Positions 35,601 to 46,945 of a DNA stretch of 64,000 nucleotides are shown here, piece by piece; positions within the stretch are counted from its first letter, which is position 1, and each line of letters begins with the position of its first letter. This DNA is from Lactifluus volemus (lineage: Eukaryota > Basidiomycota > Agaricomycetes > Russulales > Russulaceae). The notes beneath the pieces are model-generated. The model was not told the DNA's origin. It searched no databases and worked only from the letters and a program-made list of their open reading frames with translations. The position numbers and the translations under genes were made by a program. Location: positions 1-64,000 of the forward strand of contig WTXI01000012.1 of NCBI GenBank assembly GCA_022376515.1, read 5' to 3'.

Positions 35601-36925
35601 TGGAGTTCGAAAAGTGTGACTCGTTCGAGTGTGACTGCGGCTGAGGCTGTCACAGGGTGTTCGACTTTGTAGAGTCCGCTGGCGTTCGCTTTGATGGTGC
35701 CGACAACTTTCCCCTTCGCGTTTTTTATGGTGCAGTGGTCTTTCTCAAAGGTAACTGAGTTTCCCAGCTTCGTGATTCGTGATATTGACACTATTGTCAT
35801 GGCCATGTCAGGAGCATGCAGCACTTCTCGCAAGATAACTGAGGTGGAAGACTCCCCATGAGGGACCTCTACCCTGAGGTCCCCAATGCCTATAGCGTAG
35901 AACATCCGTTTGTCGGCCGCGATTATCGCACGCGGCGGGATCTCTCGGTATGTGGTGAATTTTGCTCGGAAGGGGGACATGTGGGTTGACGCTCCGGAGT
36001 CATATAGCTCAGCGTCGATCGGCGCGTTTCGCGGCACGCTTGCTGCAGCCGCTGAATAGTCGGGGAGCTCTTCTATGGCTGCCCACGCTTCGATGTCGTT
36101 CGTTTCGGCCGCCGTTGTCGCGTTGTTCGCGCTGGCGCCTCCTCGTTGTGGCCATTGGCCTTCCTGGCCTCCGCCCTTTCCCCAGCACTCCGCTTTGGTG
36201 TGCCCACGCTTTTTACAGTTGTAGCACTCGATGTCGGATCGTTTTCCCCTTCGTCCGGGTTTCCGCGCTTGAGAGGACGCGCCGAACGCTTCGTCCGCGT
36301 CCGATTTCGGCTTGTCGCCCTGGAGGCGGTCGTACTCGTCCAGCGCGAGTCGGGTTACGCTCGCGGGCGTGATGGTCGCCTTTGCGAAGTCGGCTGACGC
36401 GTTTATGGCGCTGATTATGCCCTGGTACGAAGGGGGAAGGGATCGGAGCAGAATGTAAGCAAACTCTAGTTCTGGGATATTACTTCCCAGAGAGGCCAAT
36501 TTTTCTTTCATTACTTGCAGATTTTCGAGGTGTGTGCGGAGGTTCTCGTCGTCTCCGCACCTGATGTTGCCGATGCGCCATCGGAGCTCGATCGCGACCA
36601 TCGGCGATCGTTTCTCGTGGAGCTCTTTTAGTGCCTCCCACGCCTCCTTCGCATTCGATTTATCTTTTATTTTGTTGAAGGCCGAGTCGGGGATTGACGA
36701 CGCGATCAAGTTCATGAGCGCGGCCTCGTCATCCTCCCACCGTTCGTCCGGCGTCGCGCCGCTGATGGTGCCGCCGTCGATGTATCGCTTCGTCGGTGAT
36801 GTGTTCGTTAGGTGGTCTTTCCATTTGTGGGATTTGACTATCAGGATCATCCTGTCTCTGTAGTTTTCCCAGTTGGATCCATCTGCTGCAAGCTGAGTGA
36901 TTTTTGAACTGTGGACTTCAACCAT
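32546..36925 (-). CDS. Copia Gag-Pol polyprotein
   Basis: 1,459 residues in one frame. The start chosen is MVEVHSSKI (36925), because upstream codons lie in the leader and LTR. Domains in order: Gag with the UBN2/Copia-type fold (about 1-200), zinc knuckle CYNCKKRGHTKAEC (about 234-247), aspartic protease with DSGAST (about 309), integrase with a His-Cys zinc site followed by HSDVWGP and SDRGGEY (DDE core), reverse transcriptase with WVFRLKRKADG and the catalytic VHVDDCI, then RNase H with YTDADGA and STAEAEY. The order protease-integrase-RT-RNase H defines the Copia lineage. No stop or frameshift is seen, and Gag and Pol are fused in frame as usual for Copia. Confidence is high. Confidence 0.95.
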   Translation of the reverse strand: MVEVHSSKITQLAADGSNWENYRDRMILIVKSHKWKDHLTNTSPTKRYIDGGTISGATPDERWEDDEAALMNLIASSIPDSAFNKIKDKSNAKEAWEALKELHEKRSPMVAIELRWRIGNIRCGDDENLRTHLENLQVMKEKLASLGSNIPELEFAYILLRSLPPSYQGIISAINASADFAKATITPASVTRLALDEYDRLQGDKPKSDADEAFGASSQARKPGRRGKRSDIECYNCKKRGHTKAECWGKGGGQEGQWPQRGGASANNATTAAETNDIEAWAAIEELPDYSAAAASVPRNAPIDAELYDSGASTHMSPFRAKFTTYREIPPRAIIAADKRMFYAIGIGDLRVEVPHGESSTSVILREVLHAPDMAMTIVSISRITKLGNSVTFEKDHCTIKNAKGKVVGTIKANASGLYKVEHPVTASAAVTLERVTLFELHRRLGHVSVDTLRSLIRHNSIQGIDLIDEGSPFSCNSCDYAKTTRKVIKPERQAPPATSFGEEVHSDVWGPSPDNSIGGKRYYITFTDDYSRYTWARTLKAKSEAFEAYKEFAAWARTQHGASIRRFRSDRGGEYMSNNLKAFLREQGTEQRLTTHDTPQHNGIAESLNRRLLERVRAILHHSGLPKTLWGEALQHSIWLKNRSSTRALGAITPHERLHGRKPNLAGVPEWGQRVWVRNLKGSKLDARGLPAHWVGYDKESPHAHRIYWPEKHPNPISVERDVKFTSDTVTLYTPPPPQAQTQAQTQVTAPKIQPTAIPTPQAQQPDAGAPEVDPTPEPPDDNAEAPDQAAYDDHAIPPPITPPEQAPPPSQLPRAPKKTKPPPAPRPEPPRRSARIAKLSLAGQTPNEEDAPGISLRGHARRVTFSQRGTDSANESFATAPEEPSYAEMAFHAEIDMTMAAAAHDANGDPRSVSEARSRPDWPEWQRAMEREIETLERAGTWETVPYPKGKNVVGSKWVFRLKRKADGTIDKYKARLVARGFTQIYGVDYFDTFSPVAKLTSIRTILAIAARYDWDIDTFDFNSAYLNGELGEEEEIYMQEPPGFEESAGSVKRLRKSLYGLKQAGRRWYDTLTRALNDLGLRVTQADPGVFRAQEKDDVLILAVHVDDCIITSSSSKLMRRYKAQLHARYALTDLGPISWLLGIRITRDRTAHTISLSQSEYIKSIVARYGLADAKAQNSPMIPNTSYSKDDCPSNETEAAHMRKVPYREAIGSLMYAAVATRPDISFAISTLSQFLDNPGELHWDAVKRVLRYLSGTRHHELTYGSEQHDLLGYTDADGASQPHRHAISGYAFLIDGGAISWRSRKQEIVTLSTAEAEYVAATHAAKEAAWLRRLKGELLTPIVNSTIIYCDNQAALKLATDDNYRARTKHIDIRFHFIRQVISAGELSLIYCPTDDMTADILTKALPAWKVTRHVTGLGIHQGQTALAGECWGNRIGHEEGLTAENGVQRALGP

Positions 36926-36996
36926 TGTGAAGAAAAGGAGTGTGAGTGTTTTTGACTTTTGTGTGATCTCGTACTGATTTTTAGAATGCAACTCCA

Positions 36997-37008
36997 GGGC
37001 CCATAACC
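36997..37008 (-). other. Copia primer-binding site (half initiator tRNA-Met type)
   Basis: Directly inside the 5' LTR the minus strand reads GGTTATGGGCCC. This is the primer site known from Drosophila copia, complementary to the anticodon region of initiator tRNA-Met rather than its 3' end. Priming by a cleaved tRNA half is therefore inferred. Confidence 0.75.
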
Positions 37009-37466
37009 TGGTGTCGAAAACGAGAGTGAAGACGCGGCAAATGAACACGCGCGCGGGAGCGGAACGAGCGGGAGAGGCGGCGCAGAGCAAAAAGAATGTG
37101 GGACGCGTCCTTGATCCCCCCAGTCTCGTATTTTGGTTTTTAACTAGTCTAGTGTGTGTGCTACGAACTGAATGGATTTAGTGCCAAGACGGCCGCTCGA
37201 TCTTAGTGTGCACGAGGCGGGGCATTGCCATGTGCTCGGGTGAACTAAACTATGCTAAGGTAAAAGGGAATTTGTCTGTAGAAAGTGAATGGTATCGTAA
37301 TGGGCGGCTGTGGGCGCCCGCCCCCAACGAGGAGCAGGCGTTGTCCACGCCGGCGGGCCCTCAGGGAGCCGCGGGCGTTGGCAATCCCGTCTCAGGGTCC
37401 CAGCGCACGCTGCACGCCGTTCTCGGCTGTCAGCCCCTCTTCGTGCCCGATTCGATTTCCCCAACA
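37009..37466 (-). repeat. Copia 5' LTR
   Basis: A 458-bp direct repeat of 32163-32620, carrying the promoter for minus-strand transcription. It is flanked outside by AGGTG (37467-37471) and inside by the primer-binding site. Confidence 0.93.
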
Positions 37467-38190
37467 AGGTGATAGCGACGACAACCTGAAAGGGGATGCA
37501 GATGCAGGGGACAAAAGGGAGGGAAAGTAAATCAAAGAGGGTAAAGAATTGGAAATGTCAGTGTAAGATGTCAAAAAAAAAAAAACTCGACACACTGGCA
37601 TGGACCATGCTCACAGAGGCATGGGAGTATGTTGCCTGAAAAACAACCACGTCTGCTCGTTGATGGAAGTGACACCTTTTACAGTGTACTTGGCTTAGAC
37701 TGTCGAACCCGCGTGAACGACGAAAATTTGTCGTCGTCGTCCCCTCCCAGTGACACCGGCGTGCCTCGGGCTGGAGCCCCTACCCCCGGTCAGGAAGTCC
37801 CATCCCGACGCTGTCGACAACCTCCCTTCTATTATGTCTCTTACGGTACCTTCCTCGTGTCGTTACTTGTCTTGTAGGCTATGTCTTGTTGCTTGTAGCA
37901 GGGACAATAAATTCCAATTCAAAAAAAAAAAAAAAAAAAAAGACGCTGTCGACAATCGTTGATGGTGGGGCTCCATCGAGTTTTCTTGTTTGACTAGAAT
38001 TAGATTGTTTGCTGGACCTTTTTTGTGCGACCCGCCTACAAGCAAGGTCAATGTCGACACCGTCGGCATTTCTAGTATTAAGTGTCAGGAGATTTATCAG
38101 CTTATCTTAGCGCGCTGGAGCTGGGCCAGTCGCCTGGGGAGAGGACGAAAATGCATTTACGCACATCCCTAGAGGGGGATAGTGTGGGAT
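37467..38190. other. Gene-free remnant between Copia and the NLR copy 3 flank
   Basis: 37472-37620 continues the G-rich repeat cut by Copia. The rest has no supported gene apart from the poly(A) insertion at 37821-37941. Homology with the spacer 3' end resumes near 38205 (GGTAAGTTCTCCGTGG, as at 3614 in S1), so roughly 0.9 kb of spacer was lost here. Confidence 0.5.
37821..37941 (+). mobile_element. 121-bp poly(A) retro-insertion with 14-bp duplication
   Basis: GACGCTGTCGACAA occurs at 37807-37820 and again at 37942-37955. Between them is a short sequence with AATAAA followed after about 10 nt by 21 A residues. These are the marks of target-primed reverse transcription of a polyadenylated transcript: a 5'-truncated LINE, a SINE, or a processed mRNA 3' end. 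The source transcript is not identifiable. Confidence 0.85.
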
Positions 38191-38381
38191 TCGGGCTTGG
38201 AAAATGGTAAGTTCTCCGTGGAAAGCCAGTAACCTGAAAACAAGTCTAAAGAACGCCGTGGGTTTTCATGCCGTGACCCAAGTGTTAAGATGGCTCGACT
38301 GGCCATAAACTCCGAGTCGCTGACGCTAGCTGAATTCGAAACATACACTAATCAGAGTTTGCATATATACATGTGACTCTA

Positions 38382-41300
38382 TTAAGATGAACTGTGAGTG
38401 TATACCATAGCCCAATTTAATCCATAAACAAATTTTGAGAGATCTACCTCCGTTCTATCTTTGCCAGCAACCCAGACTGTGTTAGCCCTATGAAGGTATG
38501 GCCGGTGAATCGGAGGAATCCACAAAAGCAGTTCTTTATCTTCTCCATACATCCATCCATCACTATTTACCGGGAACTTGTCCATAAAGTGATCTTTCTC
38601 AATATCTTCTCCTCTGAGCTTCCCTACATGAATTGTGTAATCTCGTAAGGTCGAGGTGATAGGCTTCCCATGCAAAGTGGACGCACCAGAGTTAGTTGAT
38701 TGGGTGAGTCCAGTGGCATCCCACATGCGAATCGTGCAATCTCCTGAGGCCGAAATGATCCGCTGCCCGTCTGGTGTGAATGCAACGGACCGGACCCATT
38801 CTGTGTGTCCGATAAACGGGCCTGCTACAGCTGCCCCTGTTGCAGAATCCCACAAGCGAATCGTGCGATCGTGCGAGGCAGATGCAATGTGCCGCCCGTC
38901 CGGTGAGAATGCAACGGACCAAACGGAATCGGCATGTCCGGTAAATGGGCCGACGACGACATTTCCTGACGCAGAATCCCACACACGAATAGTGAGATCT
39001 TCCGAGGCTGAGGCGATTCGCCGCCCATCAGGTGAGAATGCAGCAAATTCGACCCCGCTAGTATGACCAGTAAACGGGTCCGCTACGACCTCTCCTGTCG
39101 CAGCATCCCATACTCGAATCGTGCGGTCTTCGGAGCCAGACACGATGCGCTTCCCGTCCAGCGAGAATGCAACAGAGTGGACCCCCTCAGTATGTCCAGT
39201 AAACGGGCCCACTACAACCTCTCCCGTCATGGCATCCCACACACGAACCGTGTGATCCTTCGAGGCTGACATGATGCGTTGTCCGTCCGGCGAGAACGCA
39301 ACAGAGATGACTATATCGGTATGTCCGGTAAACGGGCCCGCTACAATATTTCCTGTCGTGGTATCCCATACGCGAATCGTGCGATCTCGCGAGGAGGAGA
39401 CGATCCTCCGCCCGTCAGGGGAGAATGCAACACAAATGACCCAATCTGTGTGACCAGTGAATGGACCTGCTGCGACCTCTCCTGATGTGGCATCCCACAC
39501 ATAGATTGCGCAATCTGCAGAGGCAGAGGCTATCCGTTGCCCATCTGGTGAGAGTGCAACAGAAAGGATAGATTGGGTATGTCCGGTAAATGAGCCCCGT
39601 GCCTCTTCTCTTCTGGCATCCCACACACAAACTGTCTGATCGTACGAGGCCGAGGCAATGCGATGCCCGTCTGGCGAGAGTGCAACAGAAAATATCGAGT
39701 TGGTATGTCCAGTAAATGGGCCTGCTACGATCTTCCCTGTTGCCAATTCCCACACGCAAATCGTGCGATCATGCGAGGCTGAGGTAATGTGCGACCCGTC
39801 CGGTGAGAATGCAATAGAGTAGATAATCTTGGTGTGTCCAGTAAATGGGCCAGCTACGACATGTCCTGTTACTGAGTCCCACAGACGAATCGTGCGATCG
39901 TGCGAGGCCGAAGCGATGTGCTTCCCGTCCGGTGAGAATACAACACACTTAACCGGTTCAGTGTGTCCAATAAGCGGGCCCGCTACGACATCTCCGGTTG
40001 CAGCATCCCAAATGCGAATCGTGCAATCTTCAGAGGCCGAGGCGATACATTGCCCGTCTGGTGAGAATGTAACACAGTAGACCTCGTCGATGTGCCCAAT
40101 AAACGGGCCTGCTACGACTTCTCCAGTTGCGGCATCCCAAACACGAATCGTGCGATCGTTCGAGGCCGAGGCAATGTGTTGTCCGTTCGGTGAGAATGCA
40201 ACGCATCTGACCCATCTCGTGTGTCCAGTAAATGGTCCCGCTACGACCTCTCCGGTTGTGGCATCCCACACGCAGATCGTGCGATCGGCCGATGCCGATG
40301 CGATGCATTTCCCGTCAGGCGAGAATGCGACAGAGAAGACAAGATCAGTGTGTCCAGTAAAGGGTCCCGCGACAGATTCCCCCGTTGTTGCATCCCACAC
40401 CCGAATCGTGAGATCTCGCGAGGCCGATGCGATTCGCTGCCCGTCTGGTGAGAATATAACAGACTCGACTGGTCCGTCATGTCCTCGAATCGTCATTTCC
40501 AATGCTGGCCAATCAGATAACTGACCGCGACTCAAAAACAAGGTGTGGGGGAATAGGTGAAGGTGGTGCTGGACGATGAGGGAAGAGGATGGCGCAAATG
40601 GGAGAGCAGATATATATATGTGCGGGATGCTTCTTGATATCGCCATCCCGAAATACCGCACAAATGCGAATGCATCATTCACTAATGCCAGCATAGCCTC
40701 AACCTCTGATTGGAATGATTCCTGCAATTGAACCCAATAGTTACTACATGTCGTAACGTGATGGGATGCGCTTACATTCCGCTGATCAGACCGCAACCAT
40801 GTGTTCAGAGATCCCAGTGCTCGTGATCCAAGACCGACGCTGTTCTTGATGCTAAGAACTTCCAGCCAAAAAAGGAATCTTGTCTCGAACAGCGATCGAA
40901 GTTTCGGAAACAGGTCCTCTTCAATACCAAGACGTTCTAAATGATCGCCCCAGAAAACGCAGCCATACGATAGAGCAGGTGGGATATATTTGGAAATTCG
41001 AGATTCGAGATTTGGCACGTCCCTGTTGGCAAGGAATGACGATTCGAGTTTGCAAATGTTGAATTTGAGATCACTGAGCATTAATCCAAGGCAGGAATGT
41101 GCCAGCCGACGGTGAGACCTGTCAAGGTCGATGTGAAATTCCTCACTCTTCTCATCCGCAAGGAAGTCACGAAATGAGGTGTGGAGAGGGACGATCGGGA
41201 GGGTATCGTCGGATGAGGTCACGTTACTGAGCAGTGACCCAAGGTGACCGAGCATCTCAACAACGCAATCAGAATCCTCGGGATCAGGATCCTCCGGGTC

Positions 41301-43967
41301 ATCCTTGGGTGCATGTTGTCGCAGAGTAGTCAAAGAACGGATTGAAAGCGGCACCATCGCAGCGAAAAGCTGTCCCATCACAGACCGAAATAGTGTCTGT
41401 GCTGCAACCGGCTTGAAGTATCCTTCCAAAACTTCTCTGTACAATTGGTCCAACGGATCCTGTCCATCCCGACCTCGTGAGTGTCCCAACAGACGCTGAA
41501 TCACCTGCTTCCTGCTGAACCCAAAGCTAGGAGGTGGCTTATTTATCAACCCGCACGAAACGGCTGCCCACTGAAACAACCCTTCCGCCGCCTTTGCAAG
41601 TTTGGCTCCATGTCGTTCAAACAAGTCCAAGGGGAGTTCGCTCTCGAGATACAACCGAATATCTTGCTCCGTCTTGGCAGCTAGTTTCGGATCGTCCATG
41701 TAGAGGGTGCGTGCGGACAACGTGTTACCAAATACATGTTCGATTTCATTTTCCGGCCTCGAGGTGATGAGGATGCGAAAGTTCGATGGCAACTCGAACA
41801 GATGCTGAGCAAGAAACTTGTGTAATCCGTTTTGGCGAATTACATCACCGCTCTCATCCAACGCATCGATCACAATAAGAATTGGATCCCGAACCTGAAC
41901 GTGCTTGACCGGTTCAAGCAGGAGCCATTCGAAAAGGGTGCGATAGTGTCGAGTGCTACAAAGAGATGGATCATTCTTGAGCACCCTCCCGAGGGCGAGT
42001 TTGAACGGAGGATAGCGATTGGAGAGATCCCGAGCAAGTGTCGTGAACAGCTGGTGAGCCTCGTCTTTGGAGCCCTCCTTCCGTAGAAAGGCGAAGTAAG
42101 AGCCGAGATGCTTGTTTTCTAACCGGCGGGCGACCTCATGGGCAATCGAAGACTTTCCTGTGCCGGCCTGGCCGAGGAGCACGAGTCCACGTTGAGATTC
42201 TCGATTCTCGACCCAATTGATGATATGGTCCAAGAAATCTTGTCGTGTGCCCGGAAGACAGCGCCTGTCATCTCCAAATCTCCAGCCTCCTTTGTACGGC
42301 AATTCTCTTATTTTTGAGTCGAGTTCTTTGTCCCCTCATCAGATCGACCATTCGACGATCCAGACAATCAGGATTACGCACCAGATTCCAGCACAGCACC
42401 CCCGGTGATAACAGTAGTACCCGCGAGAAAATTATCTCGCAGTCGAGCAAGGTTCGTGCGGTAGACATCGATTTTCGCGTCCACTTGGCGGACCACATTC
42501 TTCAAAGTCCGCTTTCCTAAATCAAATATTTATTACGATGAATGACCACAGAGAGGCAATGACGACGTACCGACATTCACGTCCTCCGAATACGATATGA
42601 TGAATTTGGCACATTCCGAGACACACTCCAGCATTTCATCCAGGATTTTCGGTTGCGTAGACTCCGGGTCCATGTTCCTCAAAAGGTCCGCCTTCTTCGC
42701 AAAGTCGAATGCATCCAGTATTGCTTGAAGTAGTGTTCTGACGTTGTCATCACGCTTCAACTGGAGTAGCAAAGTCTGACGGCAGGTGAAAAAGATATTG
42801 AACTATGTATATCCTCCGACAGAGCAAGGAGACGAACCTCGGGAATCTTTGAGAGTAATTTCCATGCTAACTTTGCGTGCGGGAACAACTGAACAGCAGT
42901 TTAGCAAGGGATACGGAAAACCCATCATGATGTTAGTCATACTTCAGCGATCGGGTCGACAGTGTCCATCACTTGCTTCACAACATCAATGGCTTTCTTC
43001 CACGCTTTTATCGTATCCATGGCTTCCATTGCTTCTTCAGCACGACCAAGAGTACTTGACATCTCCGCCTGGCTGACTACAACTGGTCTCACAGGAGTAT
43101 CGCCCTCAGTGGGAAGGTCAAGCGTCTGGGATAAAGGAGATAGAGAGACGGCAACTGCCATGGGTTGCCTGGATTCATGATTTAATTGGATAGAAGGACG
43201 TACAGGATCTCCTTCAGCAGCCGAATCGTCCAACTCTGTCGTCACAGGATTCGATGTAATGACTGCCATAGTTAGCGAGGAATCGGGATTCGTGGATACG
43301 GAGATCGTCAAAAGTGTATTCGGCATCGTTGAATGTCTACCACGTCCATCAGCGCTGTTAAGAACTATATCAAGTTCTACATTATGATGAAGGACGCTCA
43401 GCAAGATGCACGATGAAGGATCCGAAGAAATGAACGAACCGCGTCGGGATTCACAGTATATTTCCTTCTGCCCGAGAAGCAAGTCTTTCCGCATGGCCCT
43501 CTTTGCATAAAGCGATACTGTAATTTGAGAGAGTGGTTGTACGACACTGCACGGAGTCAATTGGGCATTGAAACGCGTATATGAGATTTCTCACAATGTG
43601 TCGACTTTCTCATTCCATTCGACGTGCTGATCAACGCTTTGCATAGATCGGGTCTGCCATGTCTTCTCCCCGCTCGTCACCGTAACGTAAAACCGTCTCT
43701 CCTTCCCCGGGAGGGATTTCAGAGGAGGAAGATTACGCGCCCTGAGGACTGACAGAAGAAAGAGTTCAGTACTTATCGGTGCAACATTACCAAAAATATA
43801 TACCTGCCACTTCGAGCTGAAGCACGCTCGGTTGTGTTTTGGCGACTTGATCGCTGATCAAAGGCAGCTATCTTAGCAAATATGAAGATGAGATGGAAGT
43901 GACTGATGTACCCGATTCGGGATGTTTGAGGATTTGAGCTGGAGTAATGGTTAACATCCGATGACAT
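38382..43967 (-). CDS. NLR copy 3: intact C2-NACHT-WD40 receptor (about 1,693 aa)
   Basis: Ten exons: 43912-43967, 43804-43853, 43595-43748, 43440-43546, 42943-43376, 42838-42888, 42571-42775, 42382-42516, 40776-42325, 38382-40721. All junctions are GT-AG and phases agree throughout. Start MSSDVNHYSS. Residues about 25-150 form a C2 fold (LQLEVAVLRARNLP, FYVTVTSGEKTWQ, LLLGQKEI). Residues 250-395 are helical (LAWKLLSKIPE, AILDAFDFAKKADLL). Walker A GQAGTGKSS is at about 449 and Walker B at about 546. Fourteen WD40 repeats run from about 990 to 1600, then the tail with LLLWIPPIHRPYLH. Predicted role: intracellular non-self or effector sensing by NTP-driven oligomerisation. Uniquely, its 54-nt intron 9 is also open in frame. 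Confidence 0.9.
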
Positions 43968-44697
43968 CGGGTGTGAGAGACTTTGACATACGAGTTTGGT
44001 TGTGCAAATGACATCGTGGATCGAAGTGAGAAGTTGAGATTGAGATGACCACTGGCCTGAACTCGTTAGGGCGCTTCAGTTCGTGGTTTGGAACAAACAA
44101 AGCAAAAGTCAGATAAAAGGCGCTGGTGATCCCTTGTTGAGTTGGGGCAGGTTCGAAGTTAGTTCCCTAGGAGGGGAACTTAACGTGGGGACCTCTCAAG
44201 GTCTATCGATTCTTCTCTTTCCTTCAGCTGCTAGTCAGGCTACGCCTTTCTTTGTTCTTAAAGGGGTTGAGTTGGAATTTCGGTCACTTGTCAATATGTC
44301 GCAGGGACCTCGAACCTGGTGTTGATTCCGACTTCGATCCAACTAGAAAGTTCCAATTGTTTGCTGAAGCTCGTCTTGGGAAAAGAGTTATGTTGGGTGA
44401 GAATGATCTTATTCTTCTGCACTTTTTTTGAAAGTGCTGGCGCTTATTCGCAAGTACCTCAGGTCACTTACTACAATATTTGCGATCAGCGCTACCTAAT
44501 CAAGCTGAAGTCGACTCAGGTACCGTAGTAGTAGTAGGAGCCAACAGAATCAAGTCGTGTAACCTTTTTCGCGTGTTTGAGTCTGTGTTCGCACATTACA
44601 CTGTCGCAGTAGCAAGACTCCGTCGGATGTTCAAACCGATGTGAGTCATGTGACCTCTAGCTCGATGCTTCTCGCATTGTGAACGCGTGAACGCAAA
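43968..44697. promoter_or_regulatory. 5' flank of NLR copy 3
   Basis: Conserved with the flanks of copies 2 and 4. It includes the short spliced-leader-like region around 44083-44340 shared with copy 2. No independent gene is supported. Confidence 0.35.
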
Positions 44698-46945
44698 ACG
44701 CCACGTCCACAGCTGTCCCCCTTCACAGACGTGCCAACATTTCTAGTACGTCCACAGACGCCTCTCGGCCCGCGTCACCATCTCTCGCCTCAATGGAATC
44801 AGAGACCTCGTCCCGTTCTCCACCCGCTTCCCACCTCTTCTGTCCTTGACGACCTACCCGCCAGGCTAGTGTTCCGCCACCGACTCCCACACCTTCACCC
44901 ATTCAGCTGCCACCACCGCCTCCGTCACTTGTCCACCTTCATATGGTGATCTCGAAAAGTGACCATGATGTTATGATACGCCTCAAGTTTTTCATCACCT
45001 TGAAAATACGCTCCTAGAACCTGTGTCTCTCTACCAAAAGAGAGTGCATCAAGAAAGTGGTCCGGGAATTGAAAGGCGCCAATGTACGTGTTCAGTAAGA
45101 TGCTCCCAATTGAAGAAGTGCCTTATTGTGAATACAACCTCCGAAGATCTCAGCTTCCCTCCTCCGGGCTTTCTTTCCTGTATTTCAATCTCTCAAACCC
45201 ACAGATATGCCGCTGACTTCCGCAACAGCCGTGCTCAGGCCAAAGAAGAGACGCGACTAAGCTCGCTCCCACTCAATGTTCCTGGTACGTATATCTATTA
45301 TCATGCTCCGATAAGGATCAAAACACTTTCACTGCAGTCCTCAGAGCGCACAACCCCCCCTTCTGTGCGTCGTTGATAACATCTTCCTCGAATCCAGGAT
45401 ACGTTGAAAAACTTGGCAATATTCATCGCTGCCAGATGCTTGAGTGAGTTGTGTGGAGAATCATCGTGTGCTCTAGGGCATGTTTTCTCTGTACATAGAA
45501 TCCACCACGGGACAAAAGAAATGGATGCGTATGTGTGTATATGCGTGTGTGCGACGTACGACGGGCAACTTGGCAGCTTTCTCCGAGTCATTCCTATTTC
45601 GTCTCTCGATTGTGTGCTATTCGGTTGCTCGCGACTGTGATCAGTCTCACGTCCTATAAATGGTCTCTGCTTTCCTCACGTGATCATCATTGGCCATCTC
45701 CATCTCAAGACCGGCCACCCGGGCCATCGGTTCGTCGACTCGTGTCTTCAGTTACAGGCCTCAACTTGAAGCTCGACATGTCCCTCAAACCATCCGCATA
45801 CATTTCTTACGGCAATTCCGTCCACATGCTTGGATTCTAATAGCCTGCTTGTTATATGAGACCGCTCTCATTTTTGACATGCGGACCTCAGTAAATTTGA
45901 CTTTCTGTACTCCGAGCTGACTTTCGTTCCATGGTACCTCACCGAATCTGTGTTGACAGACACCTGGGAGCATATTGGCTGATAAGTCTTTAGAAGAGTA
46001 AGGATTGACTCTGCGGAAGGGTAGGAGGGAGAGGAGCGTTACTGGGAGGTGCGGGATGCCACCACCACTGGCACTCTCATTTCTTCTGCGGTCACCCCTT
46101 ACCTTCCGTTTCTCTAGCCACTCATTTGTTAATTCCTGATGTCATCTTCGTGTTGTCCAAATAAAACTTGCAGTTGTCGTACTGTCGTACTAACCCCTCT
46201 CTCAGTTGCCCTAACTTGACATCTGGACCACTCATAAATTGTACTCATGACGCTAACACTTGGCGTCCCTCAACATACTGATGCTATCACCAGCCTCAAA
46301 AAGCACTCGGAGGTGCAGCCACAGGCGGCTCACTAGGGTGGCCACGGAACATCGTGGCACAGGCAAGACCTGGCTGAGGCGCACAGCAACTCGCCCATCA
46401 AATAGTCAATATTTAAGGCGGCTAAGGATTGAACCTTGCTCACTGTTTTCTTCATGTACCTTCAGAACCGGGTCCAGGTCCGAGCCTTGGGAGTGGACAG
46501 GTATGTGTTATTCAGTTGGTCACCGTAGCGAAAGTTGGGTTACTGTAAGCATATTAATCTTTGGTACACACGGCGCCACTGCATCTCTAGATGTCTTTGG
46601 ATAGCTGCACTATCTTCTGCAAGCCAGGAAATGATGTCTCAGACGAAATACTCGATGCCCTCAGCGACATCAGCGAGAAAGAGGGAACCTGAGCAAGAAG
46701 GATCATCCGAGACTCCGATCAGAGTTCAACTTTTGGAAAAAAAATGGCTCAAGTTCTCCATGGAAAGCCAATAAAATAAAAGCAACTATCTAACGCTTTA
46801 CGAGTTCAGTGGGTTTTAACGCAGTGACCCAATGCTAGCTACCTGACATAACGACTCTATTAGCCATACCTCAGACAGATTCGCTGGCACTAACTGAATT
46901 CGAAGGATACACTAATCGGTGTTTGCGTATCATATACATGCGACT
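44698..46945. repeat. Inter-NLR spacer, copy S4 (partial)
   Basis: Collinear with about 1470-3817 of S1, including the block that abuts the 3' end of each receptor gene. It shows the unoccupied TA site (GTGTGCTATTCGG at about 45614). Its short ORFs differ by frameshifts from those in S1-S3. Confidence 0.75.

Larger units (their letters stand above)
32163..37466 (-). mobile_element. Complete Ty1/Copia retrotransposon, 5,304 bp
   Basis: Two 458-bp LTRs (32163-32620 and 37009-37466) begin TGGTG and end CAACA and appear identical base for base. AGGTG flanks both sides (32158-32162 and 37467-37471), a 5-bp target duplication. The element is read on the minus strand. A primer-binding site, a purine tract (32621-32630) and one long gag-pol frame are all present. 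Identical LTRs and an unbroken frame indicate very recent insertion and potential activity. It landed in a G-rich repeat within the S3/NLR copy 3 interval. Confidence 0.95.
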
